Source of the DNA: Hemibagrus wyckioides
Taxonomy: Eukaryota; Chordata; Actinopteri; Siluriformes; Bagridae
DNA length: 64,000 bases
Direction of reading: 5' to 3'
Assembly: GCF_019097595.1 (NCBI RefSeq)
Contig: NC_080713.1
Span: 5,691,199-5,755,198, forward strand
In this document: positions 26,519 through 40,481 of the stretch, piece by piece
Position numbering within the stretch: position 1 is the stretch's first letter
Layout of the letters: the number at the start of each line of letters is the position of its first letter
The notes under the pieces: model-generated
Databases searched by the model: none
The model's input: only the letters and a program-made list of their open reading frames with translations
What the model was told of the DNA's origin: nothing
Program-made: the position numbers and the translations under genes

Positions 26519-26965
26519 GTCCCTTCCCTTCCCTTTTCCTTTTCCCTTTCCACTTTTCTTTGTTTATTTTCTTTCGGTACGTTTTGTTTCCTTTTCCTTT
26601 TCCTTTTCATTTTCATTTTCATTTTCATTTTCCTTTCCTTTCCTTTCCTTTCCTTTCCTTTCCTTTCTCCCTTTTCCCTTTCCTGTCCACTTTTCTTTAA
26701 CCCTTTTCCATGCTCCTTTTCCTTTCCTTTCCTTTCCTTTCCTTTCCTTTCCTTTCCTTTCCTTTCCTTTCTCCCTTTTCCCTTTCCTGTCCACTTTTCT
26801 TTAACCCTTTTCCATGCTCCTTTTCCTTTCCTTTCCTTTCCTTTCCTTTCCTTTCCTTTCCTTTCCTTTCCTTTCCCTTCCCTTCCCTTCCCTTCCCTTT
26901 CCCTTTCCACTTTTCTTTAATCCTTTTCCATGCTCCTTTCCTTTCCTTCCCTTCCCTTCCCTTGT
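26519..26965. repeat. second array of the same pyrimidine minisatellite
   Basis: Three units of CCACTTTTCTTTAA(C/T)CC plus TTTTCCATGCTCC (near 26689, 26789, 26908) are separated by longer (TTTCC)n blocks, with a TTTTCAT variant at 26600-26630. It shares its unit with the array at 24662, about 1.1 kb away. Confidence 0.93.
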
Positions 26966-29900
26966 GTTGTTTTCCTCCTTTTTATCTTTCCTTAGGGAAA
27001 CAAAGTATGTATCAGTTCAATTAAATAGACCCAATGCTCACTAAACAGTGGCGAGGCATCAGGTCTCTTCACTTGAAAATATCATTGCAGTGGAAACCTG
27101 GCCAACATTGAGAGCTAAGATTATTATCTGCCAGATATGTATGTACTTCCGCCGAACCGCTGCGTTATCCCTTCGGCTATAATCGTAACCCGTCATAAAT
27201 CTGTCAGTAATCTTATTCAAAAATGAATAATACACACTTCAAAGATTCTATCTGTAGACTGCTGACAAATTAAAGGAAAACCTGGTGGCTGTGTTCCACC
27301 AGTGCAATTAAATATTAAAATGTGCATCCTAAAACATCATAAAGCTGAAAAAATTTAACCACTGGAGCTTTACACAGTCCAAACTTTGGTCACTGCTGAT
27401 GTGAGAGTTTACTGAGACCACCATGGGCTTGTCTTTTCTTTCCTCCAGGTCATTTTTTTATTATGTTTTCAGCCCACATCGTAATTTCTTGGAAGTGCCT
27501 CTCTGTGCTCGTGCATCTCGTCTCCGGAGGAGAGGCAGGATCATTCAGTCTTGCTCGTTTTCCATCATGGCTGACGGCAGAGCCGACCTGATGGTGATGA
27601 ATGGGCTCTTTAGGCGACTCGGCAGCGCCACACCAATCAAAAGCTTTTCTTTCTAATTGAATTGCACTTTTTGCATTACTCTGACTGATGCTGTATCTTT
27701 GTGTCGGTGCTGTAGAGGGAGAGATTTCAGTGTGTTATCGTGCACGAATACACCGTGAATGCTTAATGAAGGTTATTAATGGGGAAAGTGTATTCAGAAA
27801 GACAGCAGTCTCCATGCTGCTGCTCTGGAAATGAAAACCTTCACAAAGCAGATTAGAGTCTGGTTCTGTTTTCGCTTTTCTTTCCCCTGATCTTGAATTT
27901 TTCTAAATTATTACCATTCCCATCTCTGGGTATTTTTTTTTTCCCTCTTCTTTTAAAGGTCAACCATCTCTCAAAGGCGAGTACTTTTGTTTTTGCAAGC
28001 GTCTTTGTGTCTGTAGGAATTTGGAGAATGATGAGAGAAAATGCCACAGCTTGAAGGCCGTCATAACAAAACAGAAGACGCTGGAAAGCACATTGTATCA
28101 CTGAATGTTTGTGTGTTTACACCACAGAAGACTTGTTCTACATTTCTCCCTCTTGGGCATTTACACGCTGGGAAAAAAAATGGCTGTCGAGGACTAAACA
28201 AACCCCAGGACTGTGTGGCATATCTCTCCTCATGCTTTTCTCTTTTGATAAATGTTTAAACAATGTGCTGGTTATTGATTTGTAGAACAGTAAGTGAGGA
28301 GGCACGAGTGTGGTCCTGGAGGGAGTAGAATATTACAGACAGGGAGTCCTGCGCCAGAGAGCATCCGCTTCCTGACAGGAATCCTGCTACTTCCTGTGTC
28401 TCAACAGGAAGTACACAAAGGGAGGCCCCAGCAAACGTAAAAAAAAAAAAATTATAATATTCGTATGCATTCATATATTTATCCGGTAGTACATGCATTA
28501 TGACACAGGACAAATATTTCCAGTAACATTGTGCTTCAAGCTAAAACATTGTGGCCTTTTTGTGCAAACAAATTCAGGAGGCAATATTTACATGATAAAT
28601 GTATTTATTTATTTATTTATTTATTTCCATTTTTAACTATAGTAGTTTTTATTTATTTAATTGATTATTTATTTCCATTTTTAACTATAGTAATATTTGT
28701 ATATATTTATTTGTTTGTTTATTTATTTATTATTTATATTTTTAACTGTAGCAATATTTTTATTTATTTACTTACTTATTTATTTCCATTTTTATGGAAT
28801 AATATATTTTTTTATTAATTTATTTCTATTTTTGCTTGTAGTAATTTCTTTTTTTCTTCATTTATTTCCATTTTAATATATTCATTTATTTCCATAGCAA
28901 TATTTCTATTTATTTATTTATTTATCTCCATTGTAGCTAAGGTTATTTATTTATATATTTATTTATTTATTTCCATTATTAACTGTTGACTCTTAGGTAG
29001 CAAAAGAAAAAAAAAACTTTTCCTTTTTTTGGATTCTTTCTTGAATCCGATTGGTCAGAATATATCATCAGCATCTCCGACCTCAATTGTTATTCACATA
29101 TTAATGTATATGTTCTAACACTTTAATATTTCTAAAGTAACAACATTTTTACCTGGGAATTTTACAGAGATTGATGACAGATTTTAAAAACATGCTATTT
29201 ATCAAAGAGAAACATTTTCTCTAAGGAAAAATTTACTTAACACGGAAATATAGAAGCTGTTCCTTTAAGGACAGAGGTCTTTCTCAGTAATGTGACAAAA
29301 ATTGTTTTATTGTCTGTCTTGTTGAGTTTGTAATGATGACAGGAAATTGTCCGACGTTCCATCAAGAACTATGTAAAGAATGTGATGTGAATCTTCACTC
29401 AATAAGAAATTTTAAAACATTAGGATAATCCTGCAATAGAAAGAGAATAAAAAACTTCTGTGTGTCATTATAAAATAGTTGCGAGTGTATTCTAGTTTTG
29501 CAAAATTGTACGTTTAATCAGAGTGTAAAACCTCGGAGCTTCCATTATCCATTATCTTATAAAATATTCACCTCAGCTCTCGGTGTTACAGCAGGAAGTG
29601 TTGTTTAATGAAACTGGAGGTAATTGGATAGCTTTTGAGGAATGTGTGTCATAATACCAAAGCTAGGCGCTATGGCCATGTATCCGGGTGCGTACGTGTA
29701 CGTTAAGTATCGCACGTCTGCCTGTGATGCATGAGCGCTTATTCCTGACGCCACTTTTAAAGCTTGTTAAAATATGACTTCCTCTGCTGTTATTTATAGA
29801 TCCTCTCGCAGCGTCCAGCTCACTTCAGGCCGTATAAAACAATGCAGGAGTTTCTTCTTCATTATGTTCTGCCCCATCTATAAAAATGCAAATGGACATT

Positions 29901-32900
29901 TGCAAATTGCGCCGGCTCTAAAAACCCCATGACGTGAGCTGCATTATTACTTTAATGTAATTGGTAAGACTTGCATTAATGCTTTTAACATGGTTCTATT
30001 TTTCTTCCCGAATTCCTCGGCCGTAGTTCTTAATAAAGACGGTTTGAGATTCCAGCTGGTTAAAACCATTACTCTCTGACTCGAGAAAGTAAGAAAAGTT
30101 GCCTCCTGCCATTGTCCGTTCCTTTTTTTTTTTTTTGCTCCAACTCTCACATTCAGTTCATTCCCAATCAGCTCCATCTAGGCACTTCGCCCGGCGCTGT
30201 TAGCGTTCAATCACAGTGATAGATCTGCGCTGGAATGAGTTGATCGATCCTGATGCAGTTTGTCAGCTTAGATGTCTTGAGTCAGCGCTTTCTGACCACT
30301 GCTTGCTTTTCTTTTTCCATGACAGCGTGCTAGCAAGGAGGGAGAGTGGAAAAACGAGGCAAGGATACGAGTTTGAAAGCTTGTCTGTCTGGAGTGCGAA
30401 TTCCAGACGATGCTTTCACCCTAGACGGTCCTTTGTCTATTGTGAAGGCTTTCAGACATTCGGGTCATTTCGATATAATTAAGTGGATGAAATGAATCCA
30501 TTAATGGACTGATGTGTCCAGTCGCACTGCGTCAAGGCGAGTGGACTTATCTGGAGACATGGAGGTTTTTTTTTAAACCTTACACAGCTTGTACCAGTTT
30601 GACCCGACTTAATGCTAACTACATAGTAGCAGCGGTGCAAAGAAATCATTTCAAGAAGCTTCTTCTGGCATGTGTTAACTTTACCCGGAATGGATGAGTA
30701 CAAGTCTGCTCACTCTGCATCATCCGCTAATGAAAGTGTTTATTGGATGGTGGCAAGGAAACAGTCATAACGCCTTAGTCATTGTCTTCACTCCAGAGGT
30801 TTACGGCCAATGAGTCTTGGAAGAGGCTTTTCCAGCTTCCCAAAAAACGAAACTGCCTGTAAATGGCTTAAAACAAATATACAAACCGACCTGGAAGCAT
30901 TTCAATCCCGAGTTTAACCGTTAGACATGACTTCTTTCTCAAAAAACCTCCTTCTCACCTCAGGTTTTGGACACCGAGCACGGCTTGTGGCTGCCGCGAC
31001 ACGTATTTGGAGACGTTCAGAGTTAAAAAAAAAAAATGAATGGCTTGCTAACTGATGTTTGGCACATCTTCACTGGCTTCCTGCAGCAAGGGAAGGAACA
31101 CATGGCAGAAAGTCGAGGACGGCCGAGGGATCCGTGCCAGCTCCGAGCTGCAAAAGTTCTGGCAGGGAATTGAGAAACACGCTAAAGAAGACGCTAATGC
31201 ATGTTTTGCCACTGCTAGCAGGCTAATCTATTGTAATGAAGCATTAGCCTTTTCCTTGATGGACTGCCTCGGGTCGAGAGAGGCTTTGCTATCAGTGCAC
31301 TTAAAGAATGATATAGGAGGTGGTTAATTAGGGCTATTACATGGTTTAGAACGTCATCAGAGACAAACTGTTGTTGTTCGGACAGGGTTTAGGGTTGAGA
31401 TTCATCCTGATTTTATAAATGCAGCCCGTGTGAGGGTTGGAAACTATTTCTAAGACTAACAAATAAAAACAGACCGGTGGTTGTTTTCCTTTTATTCATT
31501 CTGAAAGTCCGGTGTTGTGCTTCGAGTTCTGGTAAATTCATGAGGCATGTTCCAAATATTTGAGAGCTATAACTGCTGAGTCGTAAGCTAACTGGCTTGT
31601 TCAGTGTTGCGTCGGGAAGAAGAAACTAAAGCTAGCAAATCTGGCAGATTGTTTTTATCACAACATAAGGGCTATGCAGGATTTGGCTCTGAAACTATAT
31701 GTTTAAACTAAATCCAGAATGAAAATAGTGGCCTAGTTTGGCTACATTTGTAGCACATAGTAAACCAAAATAAGGGATAATATGCAAGATACTTATTTTG
31801 CCCAGAAATGCATAATACAATTGCAGTTTACGGTGAATGCTGGTTTGAATACTGCCCCCTTTTGGTATAGAGAACTATTTCCACAAAACGGTGCATTTCT
31901 TCTATAAGTTCGAGTGCAAAATTTTCACAGATGACCAAAGCAGCCGACGATCCTTAGTTAGCCTTGGTGGGCGCTAGTTATTCTTCAAATATTCTTACTT
32001 TTACTATTAGAAGTGTAACATCTGTATCTATTTACTGATATTTGATCAGATTTCTTTAGACATTATCATCATTATCAGGACGTCTTGAATGAGGTCTCTG
32101 ATCTCTAATTCTTTCACCGTCGTGGTATTTCGATGCTAATACGGAAGGGTCAGGGACAAAGCAGCACTTGCTATATAAGTATCCAGAGATATTCATCACT
32201 TTCAGTCACTGAGCCAAAATCATTAGCTTTAATCTCTGCAAGAGCAACATATAGAATTCCATTAGCGTCACATCAGTCACCGAGGTTTATACATATGCTC
32301 ACTCAAGTCCTTGCTGGTCTGGTTGTGTGTGTGAAATACTGTCTGTGGTGTATTTTTCTTCAAAATTGCATTGAATCAGGCTTCGCTTTTGTCATCGTGT
32401 TTTAGCTCGGCTTTCTTTCTTTTCTTTTTTTTGTACTTTCTTTAATGTGCAGAACCACTCAAAGAGCCCCGGTGGCCAAATTGCCGTTATTTATGTCCGT
32501 GTTCTTCCGCTGTGAAGTCTCGAGGCCAAAGTGGGTCTCTCTGTCTGGTTATTTTAACCTCTTAGGAATCCTATAGCAACGTGCATTTTAATACCTTTTT
32601 GGGTTTAAAAAGGAAAATATTGTGCGAGACATGCAATTTTTGATTATTGTTGACACTTGGTGCCTAATAATGCATACGATGGATTTGAGAAGATTTCCAC
32701 CATTTAAGGTTTGTGTATCATCCACATCTAGTCACTCTTCTTCAGCCATGTTCATTTTTATGCTAGGCTGAAATTTCCATTCACGTGATAAAAAAATGTC
32801 ATCTATGACAAGAACGGACGATCGCTTCTTCATCTCCGAATTTACAGACGTGTCTCTTGTTCACCGTTTGCCTTGACTTCAGGATCTTCCTCCTCCGATT

Positions 32901-35088
32901 TTCCATCATGGAAATATAATGGAATGGAAGCAGCATGTAAAAGCCCATCATTCTCTTTTGTTACTAATAAAAAAGTTTCTCTACGTCGATCGCCTTATCG
33001 ATTTTCCCCGAATTTCACCTTGAGCTTGGGTTCAGACTCCATCCTGATTCTCTCTATACTTAATCCATACAATAAGTATAGACAGGGTTATAGATTTAAC
33101 CAAGTACTGTTTAGTAACTGATCCAAAGCCAATCAAAAGTGCTTATTTTAAAAACAGAGAAGGTGGTTGGTTTGACATTACTTAGGGAGAGGAACTGGTA
33201 AATATCAAGTTGAGTGGCGTTTTCAGTATTTTTTTTTACCAGTTTTTTTACCAGGGAAATTACACGTTTCCAACCTTGCCTCAAACACCGCTCTGGTAGA
33301 AGCCATAGCTCTTTCAGTAAAATAAGCGTGGATTCGTGTAATTCATAGAGCTCGCTTATCACAAGTGAATCGATTATGATTACAACAGACATCCTTCGAC
33401 GAATCTTGACCAGAATTATCCTTTTTGAGCGGAACGGATTTTGATTGCTAGAAAGTTTACTTCCCGACTTAGCCATGTTGTTTCTGCCCCAAATCCTAAC
33501 ATCACCGCAGGGCGTCTGTGATTTTATTTATTTATTTTTTTGCGTTATTCGTACATGCTAATCCACCACAGCGTAACCAACCTCGCCTCATTAGCTTCTC
33601 CCCAGAGGACAGCATTAGCACTATACATCATATACGACCACGTTTCCTAATGGATATATACAATCGATACCAGATAGCCGGGTATTTTTAAGCCGGTGAT
33701 CTATATTCTGCCTTTTGTTTCCAGTAGTTATTCCTGTTTATTCTGTGTGATTATCTTGTAATTTCTCCAGATGTTATTTTTTTTCTAACTACACCCAGTT
33801 CTTAAGCATTAACTAAATTCTGTATTTGATTTTTTTTCCCCCCCGTTTTGTTTACCCGTACGTTTTATGTTAGAAATGCAGACTGTGCCAAAATAGCTAC
33901 ACCACAGTAATGGTGTGTTTAAGTGAGCCTTTTGGGGTTTGCTTAGGCCATTAAATCCAGAAGCCTGTCATTAGAAACCAGAGCACACTGGGGCTTATGG
34001 GAGAACAGCAAGCAATAGCGTCGAAACAGAAAAAGATCTGTGACGAGCTTGTAAGGACGCTCTGACTTTAATGAGTGGAACCAGTGCCTCGGTATCATTG
34101 GTTTTTCCCCTTTTCCAGAGCTTAATTTCTTAGCTTTTTTTTGTGCACATCTTCACCGCTTTTCCTGCTTTTAGGCAGCAGAAGGAGGATTATCAGATTA
34201 TTGCTCAAAAAGGAAATTCATTCATTTCATTTAGAGATGCAAATAAAATGGCTTCACGGCTAAATAGCGTGCATGAATTCGAGCGTGATTTATAGTCGGA
34301 TCTCTAATCCAAGCTGTGCTAAGGAAGTGTTGTGCTACTTACAGATGACCTCTGTTTCACCCGGGGTTTTTTTTTTTTGTGTGTGCGTTTCTGTGATTTT
34401 GTCACTTGTGTCTTCTCATTTAGAGAACAGAGATGGATATAGAACGTTTGTTTCCCTCAGGGAGCTTGTAGCTGAAAGGGAGGGAAGGGTTTTGTGTGTG
34501 TGTGTGTGTGTACGTACGTGCACAAGCCTGTCACTGCAGGCCTGTCAGCACTAATGGGCTGTTGACCCCCTAGCAGGAATGAGGGTCGAGTGCTCATTCA
34601 TCAGCAGCACATCCACGTGTCATCATGGCCACCTCCTCCTACAGGGCCTGATCCGGAGGCTAGATTAGATACAATCCTTCTTACGCCTCCCTTCGCTCTC
34701 TTCTTCTTGTCTTTTTTTTCCTCCTCTTCATCTCCACCCCTCTTCTCATCCTCTTGTCAGGATGTAAATTCTGTTCTTATATACTGAGCAGAACGAAGAG
34801 AGTAGAGAGTTGTTAACACGAGCACTATTTCATTCGGCTCTTCCACAGAGGTGCATCACGTGATCGTAGAGCGGAAGGTTGTTGCATGCTGACGTTTTTT
34901 CGCAACGCGCGGCCGATCGAAAACACGATCTGGGATCGACAGGAAATGCAGCATGCGTGAAATTGACACCAAAGGTAGTTAGGAGATTGTCTTATATTTA
35001 TTCTTAGAGATTAAATTCAATCCTATTGTTTTTCATTTGAGTTAGGGTTCCAAAGTAGTCAAATGAACAAATTCTTGAAGATATTTTT
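26966..35088. other. long non-coding stretch, no gene seen
   Basis: Apart from the TTTA minisatellite at 28597-28982 this is unique sequence without recognised transposons or exons. Frames at 30216, 31055, 32133 and 33111 are short and without domains. Confidence 0.6.
28597..28982. repeat. TTTA-rich degenerate minisatellite
   Basis: Roughly eight units of (TTTA)n TTTCCATTTTTAACTATAG followed by TAATATTT, decaying toward the right. Confidence 0.85.
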
Positions 35089-35262
35089 TTTTGTTTATAT
35101 ATATATATATATTTTTTTTTAATTTTACTTAATTTATTTATTTTATTTGTTTGTTTATTTGTTTATTTTATTTTTCATTTTTTAATTTTATTAATTTTAA
35201 TTTATTTTTGATTATTTAATTATTTATTTTATTTTGGTTAATTTTTATTATTTATTTATTTA
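35089..35262. repeat. AT-rich low-complexity tract
   Basis: A short (AT)n run followed by TTTA/TTTTA words. Confidence 0.85.
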
Positions 35263-35451
35263 ATAGAAAATGTTTTTTTTCCTTTTACCTTAGATTACCA
35301 GTTGTATTATTTTTCCCCCCGTAAAATCTTGGCTACTAAGGAGACAGAAAAGTTCTAATTATCATGTAGGCAAAAGAGGTCAAACTCTTCAGAGAACTGC
35401 TCCAGGGTAGTATTCAGGGGTAAAGTACTGACATGGGGACTAACTCATTTA

Positions 35452-35976
35452 CACTATATTGCCAAAAGTTTTGGGACATCTGCCTTGACATGCACATGAA
35501 TGTAATATGGATTTGTCCTGTCCTTTACAGCTATAACAGCTTCAACTCTTCTGGGAAGGCTTTCCACAAGGTTTAGGAGTGTGTTAATGGGAATTTTTGT
35601 CCATTTCTCTAGAAACGCATTTGTGAGGTCAGGCACTGATGTTGGATGAGAAGGCCTGGCTTGCAGTCTCCGCCCTAATTCATCCCAAAGGGGCTGAGGT
35701 CATGACTCTGTGCAGGCCAGTCAAGTTCCTCCACACCAAACTCGCTCATCCATGCCTTTTATGGACCTTGCTTTGGTCACTGGTGTGCAGTCATGTTGGA
35801 ACAGGAAGGGGTCATCCCCAAACTGTTCCCAGAAAGTTAGGAGCATGAAATTGTCCAAAATGTCTTGGTATGAAGCTGAAGCATTAAGAGTTCCTTTCAC
35901 TGGAACTGAGGAGCCGAGCCCAACCCCTGAATTCAATGATTTGGAGGGGTGTCCGAAAACTTTTGGCAATACAGTG
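35452..35976 (-). mobile_element. internally deleted Tc1-like element (transposase 3' part only)
   Basis: The element is 525 bp, flanked by TA, with ends beginning CACTATATTGCCAAAAGT and continuing TTTGGGACA rather than the ATTCGCTCACC of the full copy at 47663. Read on the minus strand it keeps the transposase C-terminal half (the second-Asp region onward, ending in [15 protein letters not shown]), with stops and frameshifts. The 5' two-thirds is missing. The deletion joins the region just inside the left end (GAATTCAGG) directly to GGTTGGGCTCGG. Confidence 0.9.
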
Positions 35977-36595
35977 TATGTTCTGTTCTAAACTTGAATC
36001 ATTACTGCGATGTTTACAGTAAAGCGTTGTGATAAATCTTTAGTAGCACGCAGCAACTAGGCTATAAGTGAACTCGTGTTGAACTGACGTGACTAGTCAC
36101 AGTCCTCCAGCTTCTCTGCACTCTGAGGCCTGAACTCTGCATGCACCCCGCTTCAGTTCTGTGTCACTTCGGACAGAAAGCTTCTTCTGCTGGAGGGAGA
36201 GCATGGCAAATCAAAGCGCTCCATGAGCTGCACCGTGCCTTTGGGAAAACCGGCATTTCGTTAGCTTGACTTTCGCCGACTCTGAAGTCTCACGAATCAA
36301 ACTTCTCGAAAAAAGTTTTTTTACCCATCTGTTCTACTTCAGCCTGTTCAGGAAAAAAGCTGCACTCGACTCCTCTAGTTATAGAATTCTATATTGTATA
36401 GAAATGTGTATAGAATTTGCCTTTCATGGAATTATTCATTTTAATCCGTGTTGAAATTAAATCTAATAGAGGATTATTGTGCTCCTGTAATGAATAACTA
36501 GTAGCTACTTAGGTTTTTTTCCACTTTTTTTTTTTTTAGACAACCTGAATAGTTTTTCTGTAAATAAAAACTTGTGGCTTCTGTAGAATAAAATT

Positions 36596-36690
36596 GAAAT
36601 GTAATAATAAATTTAATAAATAAATGTATTTAATAATACATTTAGAAAATAATAAATACATTAAAATAATAATAATACATTTAATAAAAT
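36596..36690. repeat. AATAATAAAT low-complexity tract
   Basis: AAT and AAATA words over about 95 bp. Confidence 0.75.
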
Positions 36691-37300
36691 TGCAGAATTT
36701 ATTTTCTGAATTTTTATATTCCTTTAAAGTTGCTTTTAGACATTGATCATTGTTAAAATTGTATTGGATTTTCTTCAGCTTTTTTCACCAATATGTCCCC
36801 TTATACATTTAGATACCAAATAATAGATGCAACGTTTGTGGAAAGTTTCTTGTGTACAGCTTTTCCTGAAAAAGAGTATTATAAGAATGAGAATAAAATA
36901 AAGCACTGACACTGGAGACTCCTTCCAGAAATTAGAAATTGATCTGTTTATGTGGAATCCAACCTGATGAAGAAAATGGCCGAAGATGTGTTCAGCTAAC
37001 TCGGTTTAGGATCTCGTCTTATTGTATCTCGATGCACCACTCCTCCATCTTCCCTCCCTTCCTTGGCCCGTGGTGAGAGAGGTGATGCATATGGTTGCGA
37101 CGGCTGGGCTGCCGTGTAGGGGTTCTCATTATTCATTCCTTAACGAGCCTTCACTCGGGTTCTAACGAGCCGTAATTGCCTCGGTGCCGCCGCTGGAATC
37201 GATGCATCAGTTGAAGCTGCGCCCAATGAATGACCAGACATTTACGTGGAAGGGTTTACATTCCCAAAGAGACGCTCGTTTCGTCCAAACTGTTCCTTCT

Positions 37301-37942
37301 GACCCTGCTCTCTGTCTCTCTTTGTGCGTCTGTCTTTCTCTCCGTCTCTCTCTGTCTGTCTCCCTTTGTGTCTGATTTTTCTTTCTTTCCGTCTTTCTCT
37401 TTGTCTACCTTTGTGTCTGTAGTTATGTCTCTTTTTCAGTCTCCTTGTCTCTCTCTCTCTCTCTCTCTGTCTCCCTGTGTGTATCTCTGTCTGCTTTTTT
37501 TCTGTTTTTCTCTGTTTCTCTCTGTCTTTCTGATTTCCCTTGTGTCTGTCTGTCTCACTCTGTCTCTCTCTTTCTCCCTTTGTGTTTCTGTCTTGTGTCG
37601 CTATCTCTCTTTTGCTCCTTCTCTCCCTTTGTGTCTGTCTGTTTTTTCTATCTCTCTGTCTCTCTCTGTCCCTCTGTGTTTCTGTCTTGTGTCTCTGTCT
37701 TTCTCGCTCTCTTCCGCTCTCTCACTCTCTCTTTCTCTGTCTACCTTTGTGTCTGTCTTTCTGTCTGTCTCTCTCTCTCACTCTTTCTATCTGTCTCTAT
37801 CTCTCTCTTTGTGTCTGTCTGTTTTTTTCTGTTTCTCTGTCAGTCTCACTATGTCTCTCTTTCTCTATGACGCCCTATCTCACTCTGTCTCACCCTGTCT
37901 GACTCTGTCTCACGCTTTCTCTCTGCCTCCCTTTTTGTCTCA

Positions 37943-37983
<41 letters not shown>
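37301..37983. repeat. CT-rich minisatellite (TCTCTGTCTCCCTTTGTG type)
   Basis: About 680 bp of TCTC and TCTG words in which CTTTGTGTCTGTCT recurs about every 55-65 bp, ending in 30 bp of (TC)n and then (CA)n. The + strand has very few A residues. The three open frames on the + strand encode SLSL-type repeats and are artefacts. Confidence 0.9.
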
Positions 37984-37984
<1 letters not shown>

Positions 37985-38752
37985 CGCACACACACGCACA
38001 CACACACATTCAAAAGTTTCTTAAATTGTCTTACAGTATTTTTTTTAGAGGAGGGGTGTTTTTGCAGTGTTTCCAGTCAGAGGTGTTCACAGTCTGCTTT
38101 AGCATCCGTTAGCGCTGTGTTTTTCCTCACAGGAACGAGCTTGTTTAGCATTGAGACGCTACTGTAAGAATATTGCCTGTGAAAGACACTCTGGAGGAAA
38201 ATGTCACACTACGAATGACATTTGTTTGTAGTGTTTGCTTTATTTGCACTTATTCCAGACATATGCTCGAGAGAATCCGGATGTTTCTGTGCTCCGGGAT
38301 ACCAGACAGACACCATGTGAGCAGTCTATCTTCGTCACTTTACATCGTCTTCATGCTCTTTCTGTTTCTCTTCTTTTTCTGGTTGGGTTTAGTAAAAAAC
38401 AACAATAAAATCACAATCTTGGTCCATTTCTTGATATACCTGGACAGAAGAACAGTATTAACATGTTTATGGAGAGTATTTGCATCTGACAATCTTAATG
38501 TATAATCATAATTATCCTTAGTTGCTATGAGCAGATGTTGTACCATGGGACCTGACACAAGCCATGTAAAGCTCACGGTGAAGGTACAGAAAGAAATCTG
38601 AGACATGAATACATTTAAAAACGAAGCAAATGCTGAATTGTAGCGAAAAGGTGTAGACAAAAATGTCCAGTTTGAAATTAATATTTTATATCATATAGTG
38701 ATAATGTTCTTAATACTAAACAGTTCATAACTGCTATGAGTAAAATTCATGG

Positions 38753-39335
38753 ATGGAAGGAAGGAAGGAAGGAAGGAAGGAAGGATGGATGGATGGATGG
38801 ATGGATGGAATAAAGGAAGGAAGGCTGGCAGGAAGGAAAGTAGTAAGGAATGAGGGAAGGAAGAAATGAGGGATGTATGGAAGGAAGGAAGGAAGGAGGG
38901 AGGGATGGATGGATGGAATAAAGGAAGGATGGATGGAATAAGGGAATGAGGGAAGGAAGAAATGATGGATGGATGGAATAAAGGAAGGAATGAGGGAAGG
39001 AAGAAATAATGGATGGATGGATCAATGGATGGATGGATGGAATAAAGGAAGGAAGGTAGGAAGGAATGAGGGAAGGAAGAAATGAGGGATGGATGGATGG
39101 AGGGAGGGATGGATGGATGGATGGAATAAGGGAAGGAAGGTAGGAAGGAATGAGGGAAGGAAGAAATGATTGGATGGATGGATGGATGGATGGATGGAAT
39201 AAAGGAAGGAAGGTAGGAAGGAATGAGGGAAGGAAGAAATGATTGGATGGATGGATGGAATAAAGGAAGGAAGGTAGGAAGGAATGAGGGAGAGATGGAT
39301 GGATGGAAGGAAGGAAGCAAGCAAGGATAGAAGGA
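38753..39335. repeat. purine minisatellite (GGAT)n/(GGAA)n
   Basis: Units of about 60-75 bp run GGATGGATGGA, ATAAAGGAAGGAAGGTAGG, AAGGAATGAGGGAAGG, AAGAAATGA. The best-conserved copies are at 39030-39300. The + strand is almost free of C. Minus-strand frames encode [10 protein letters not shown] repeats and are not genes. Confidence 0.94.
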
Positions 39336-40339
39336 AGGAAGAAATGAATGAGCCCTGTCTGGAATTGATTAATTCCTGATTATATCCTGAAGTAATTTCC
39401 TGTTTTTCCCCCTGCGTTTCTGTGATTTTATTTCCACTCATATCAGCCTGGTCTCTCTCAGGCCTCCTGCTGCTTTTCACCAAACTCACCTGATCACTTT
39501 TAGCCTCGTCCGGATACATGGCTTAGATTTTCTTTCATCTCACGTTGGAAAAACAGACACTTGACTGCTGCTGCTTGCTGTGTTCAGTCTCAGAGTGTGT
39601 GTATCAGTGACCCTCCTCTACATATTAAACACTTCCCGAGTCCCCACTAGAAAATGGATACTCCTCATATAATGGCTCTCGGACCGCTCGGGCGCCATGA
39701 TGGACACGGGACACGATCATGCAGTGTGATCATGTGGCACTGTTTATAGAAAATGTAGTCATTTTATTGCTGACCAAGTGAGGGTTTTACCACTTAGTAG
39801 AAATGTGTTCTATGTTATAAAGCATTTATTACCGATGCCCCAGGAAACTAATCCCATCCGAATAGGGCTATTTGCTGTATGCACTGTCCTGCTCTGAATT
39901 CTGAATGGCGCTCACATACAGCATATTAATTAAGACCGATTTCTTCCTTCATTGCTTCCTTCTTCCCTTCCTTTCTACCTTCCTTCCTTCCTTCATGAAA
40001 AATCTGGCATGAAAATCATTGACTCAGACTTTAATATCTCTCGACTTTGAATGGACACACTGTTTATTCGATTAGAGTTTTCTATCGAAAAGCAGTTATT
40101 TTTTCATTAGAAAAAGATTAAACGATTAGGAATCCATCTCAGTCGTTTACAAAATACAGGATGAGGAAATAAAAATGAATAAATATATGTTTATTTATTA
40201 GTTTAAATTTATTAGTAATGAATTAGCTGAAAGAGAATTTCCCTGATTCCAATTTCATCAAGTCTCTCAATTTTCCTGTGGAGCGATGCACAGCAAAGTT
40301 TTTAAAAATCAGAGATATCTCACTTTTTGTTTGTTCCAA

Positions 40340-40448
40340 ATACACACACACACACGCATGGTGTTGCTCATACAAAGTTGGAAAACTTAACAGCATGGGT
40401 TGCCAGATTTCTTACGTGTCTTGTAAAGTGTTGGAGAATGCTTGAGGT

Positions 40449-40481
<33 letters not shown>

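Noticed and set aside
37230..38024. 264-codon Ser/Leu-rich open frame resembling a membrane protein
   Set aside because: It is a CT-rich repeat read as SLSL in several frames at once.
38691..39519. Open frames of 165-209 codons with HPSIHPSF repeats on the minus strand
   Set aside because: They are the complement of the GGAT/GGAA array, with no conserved protein features.
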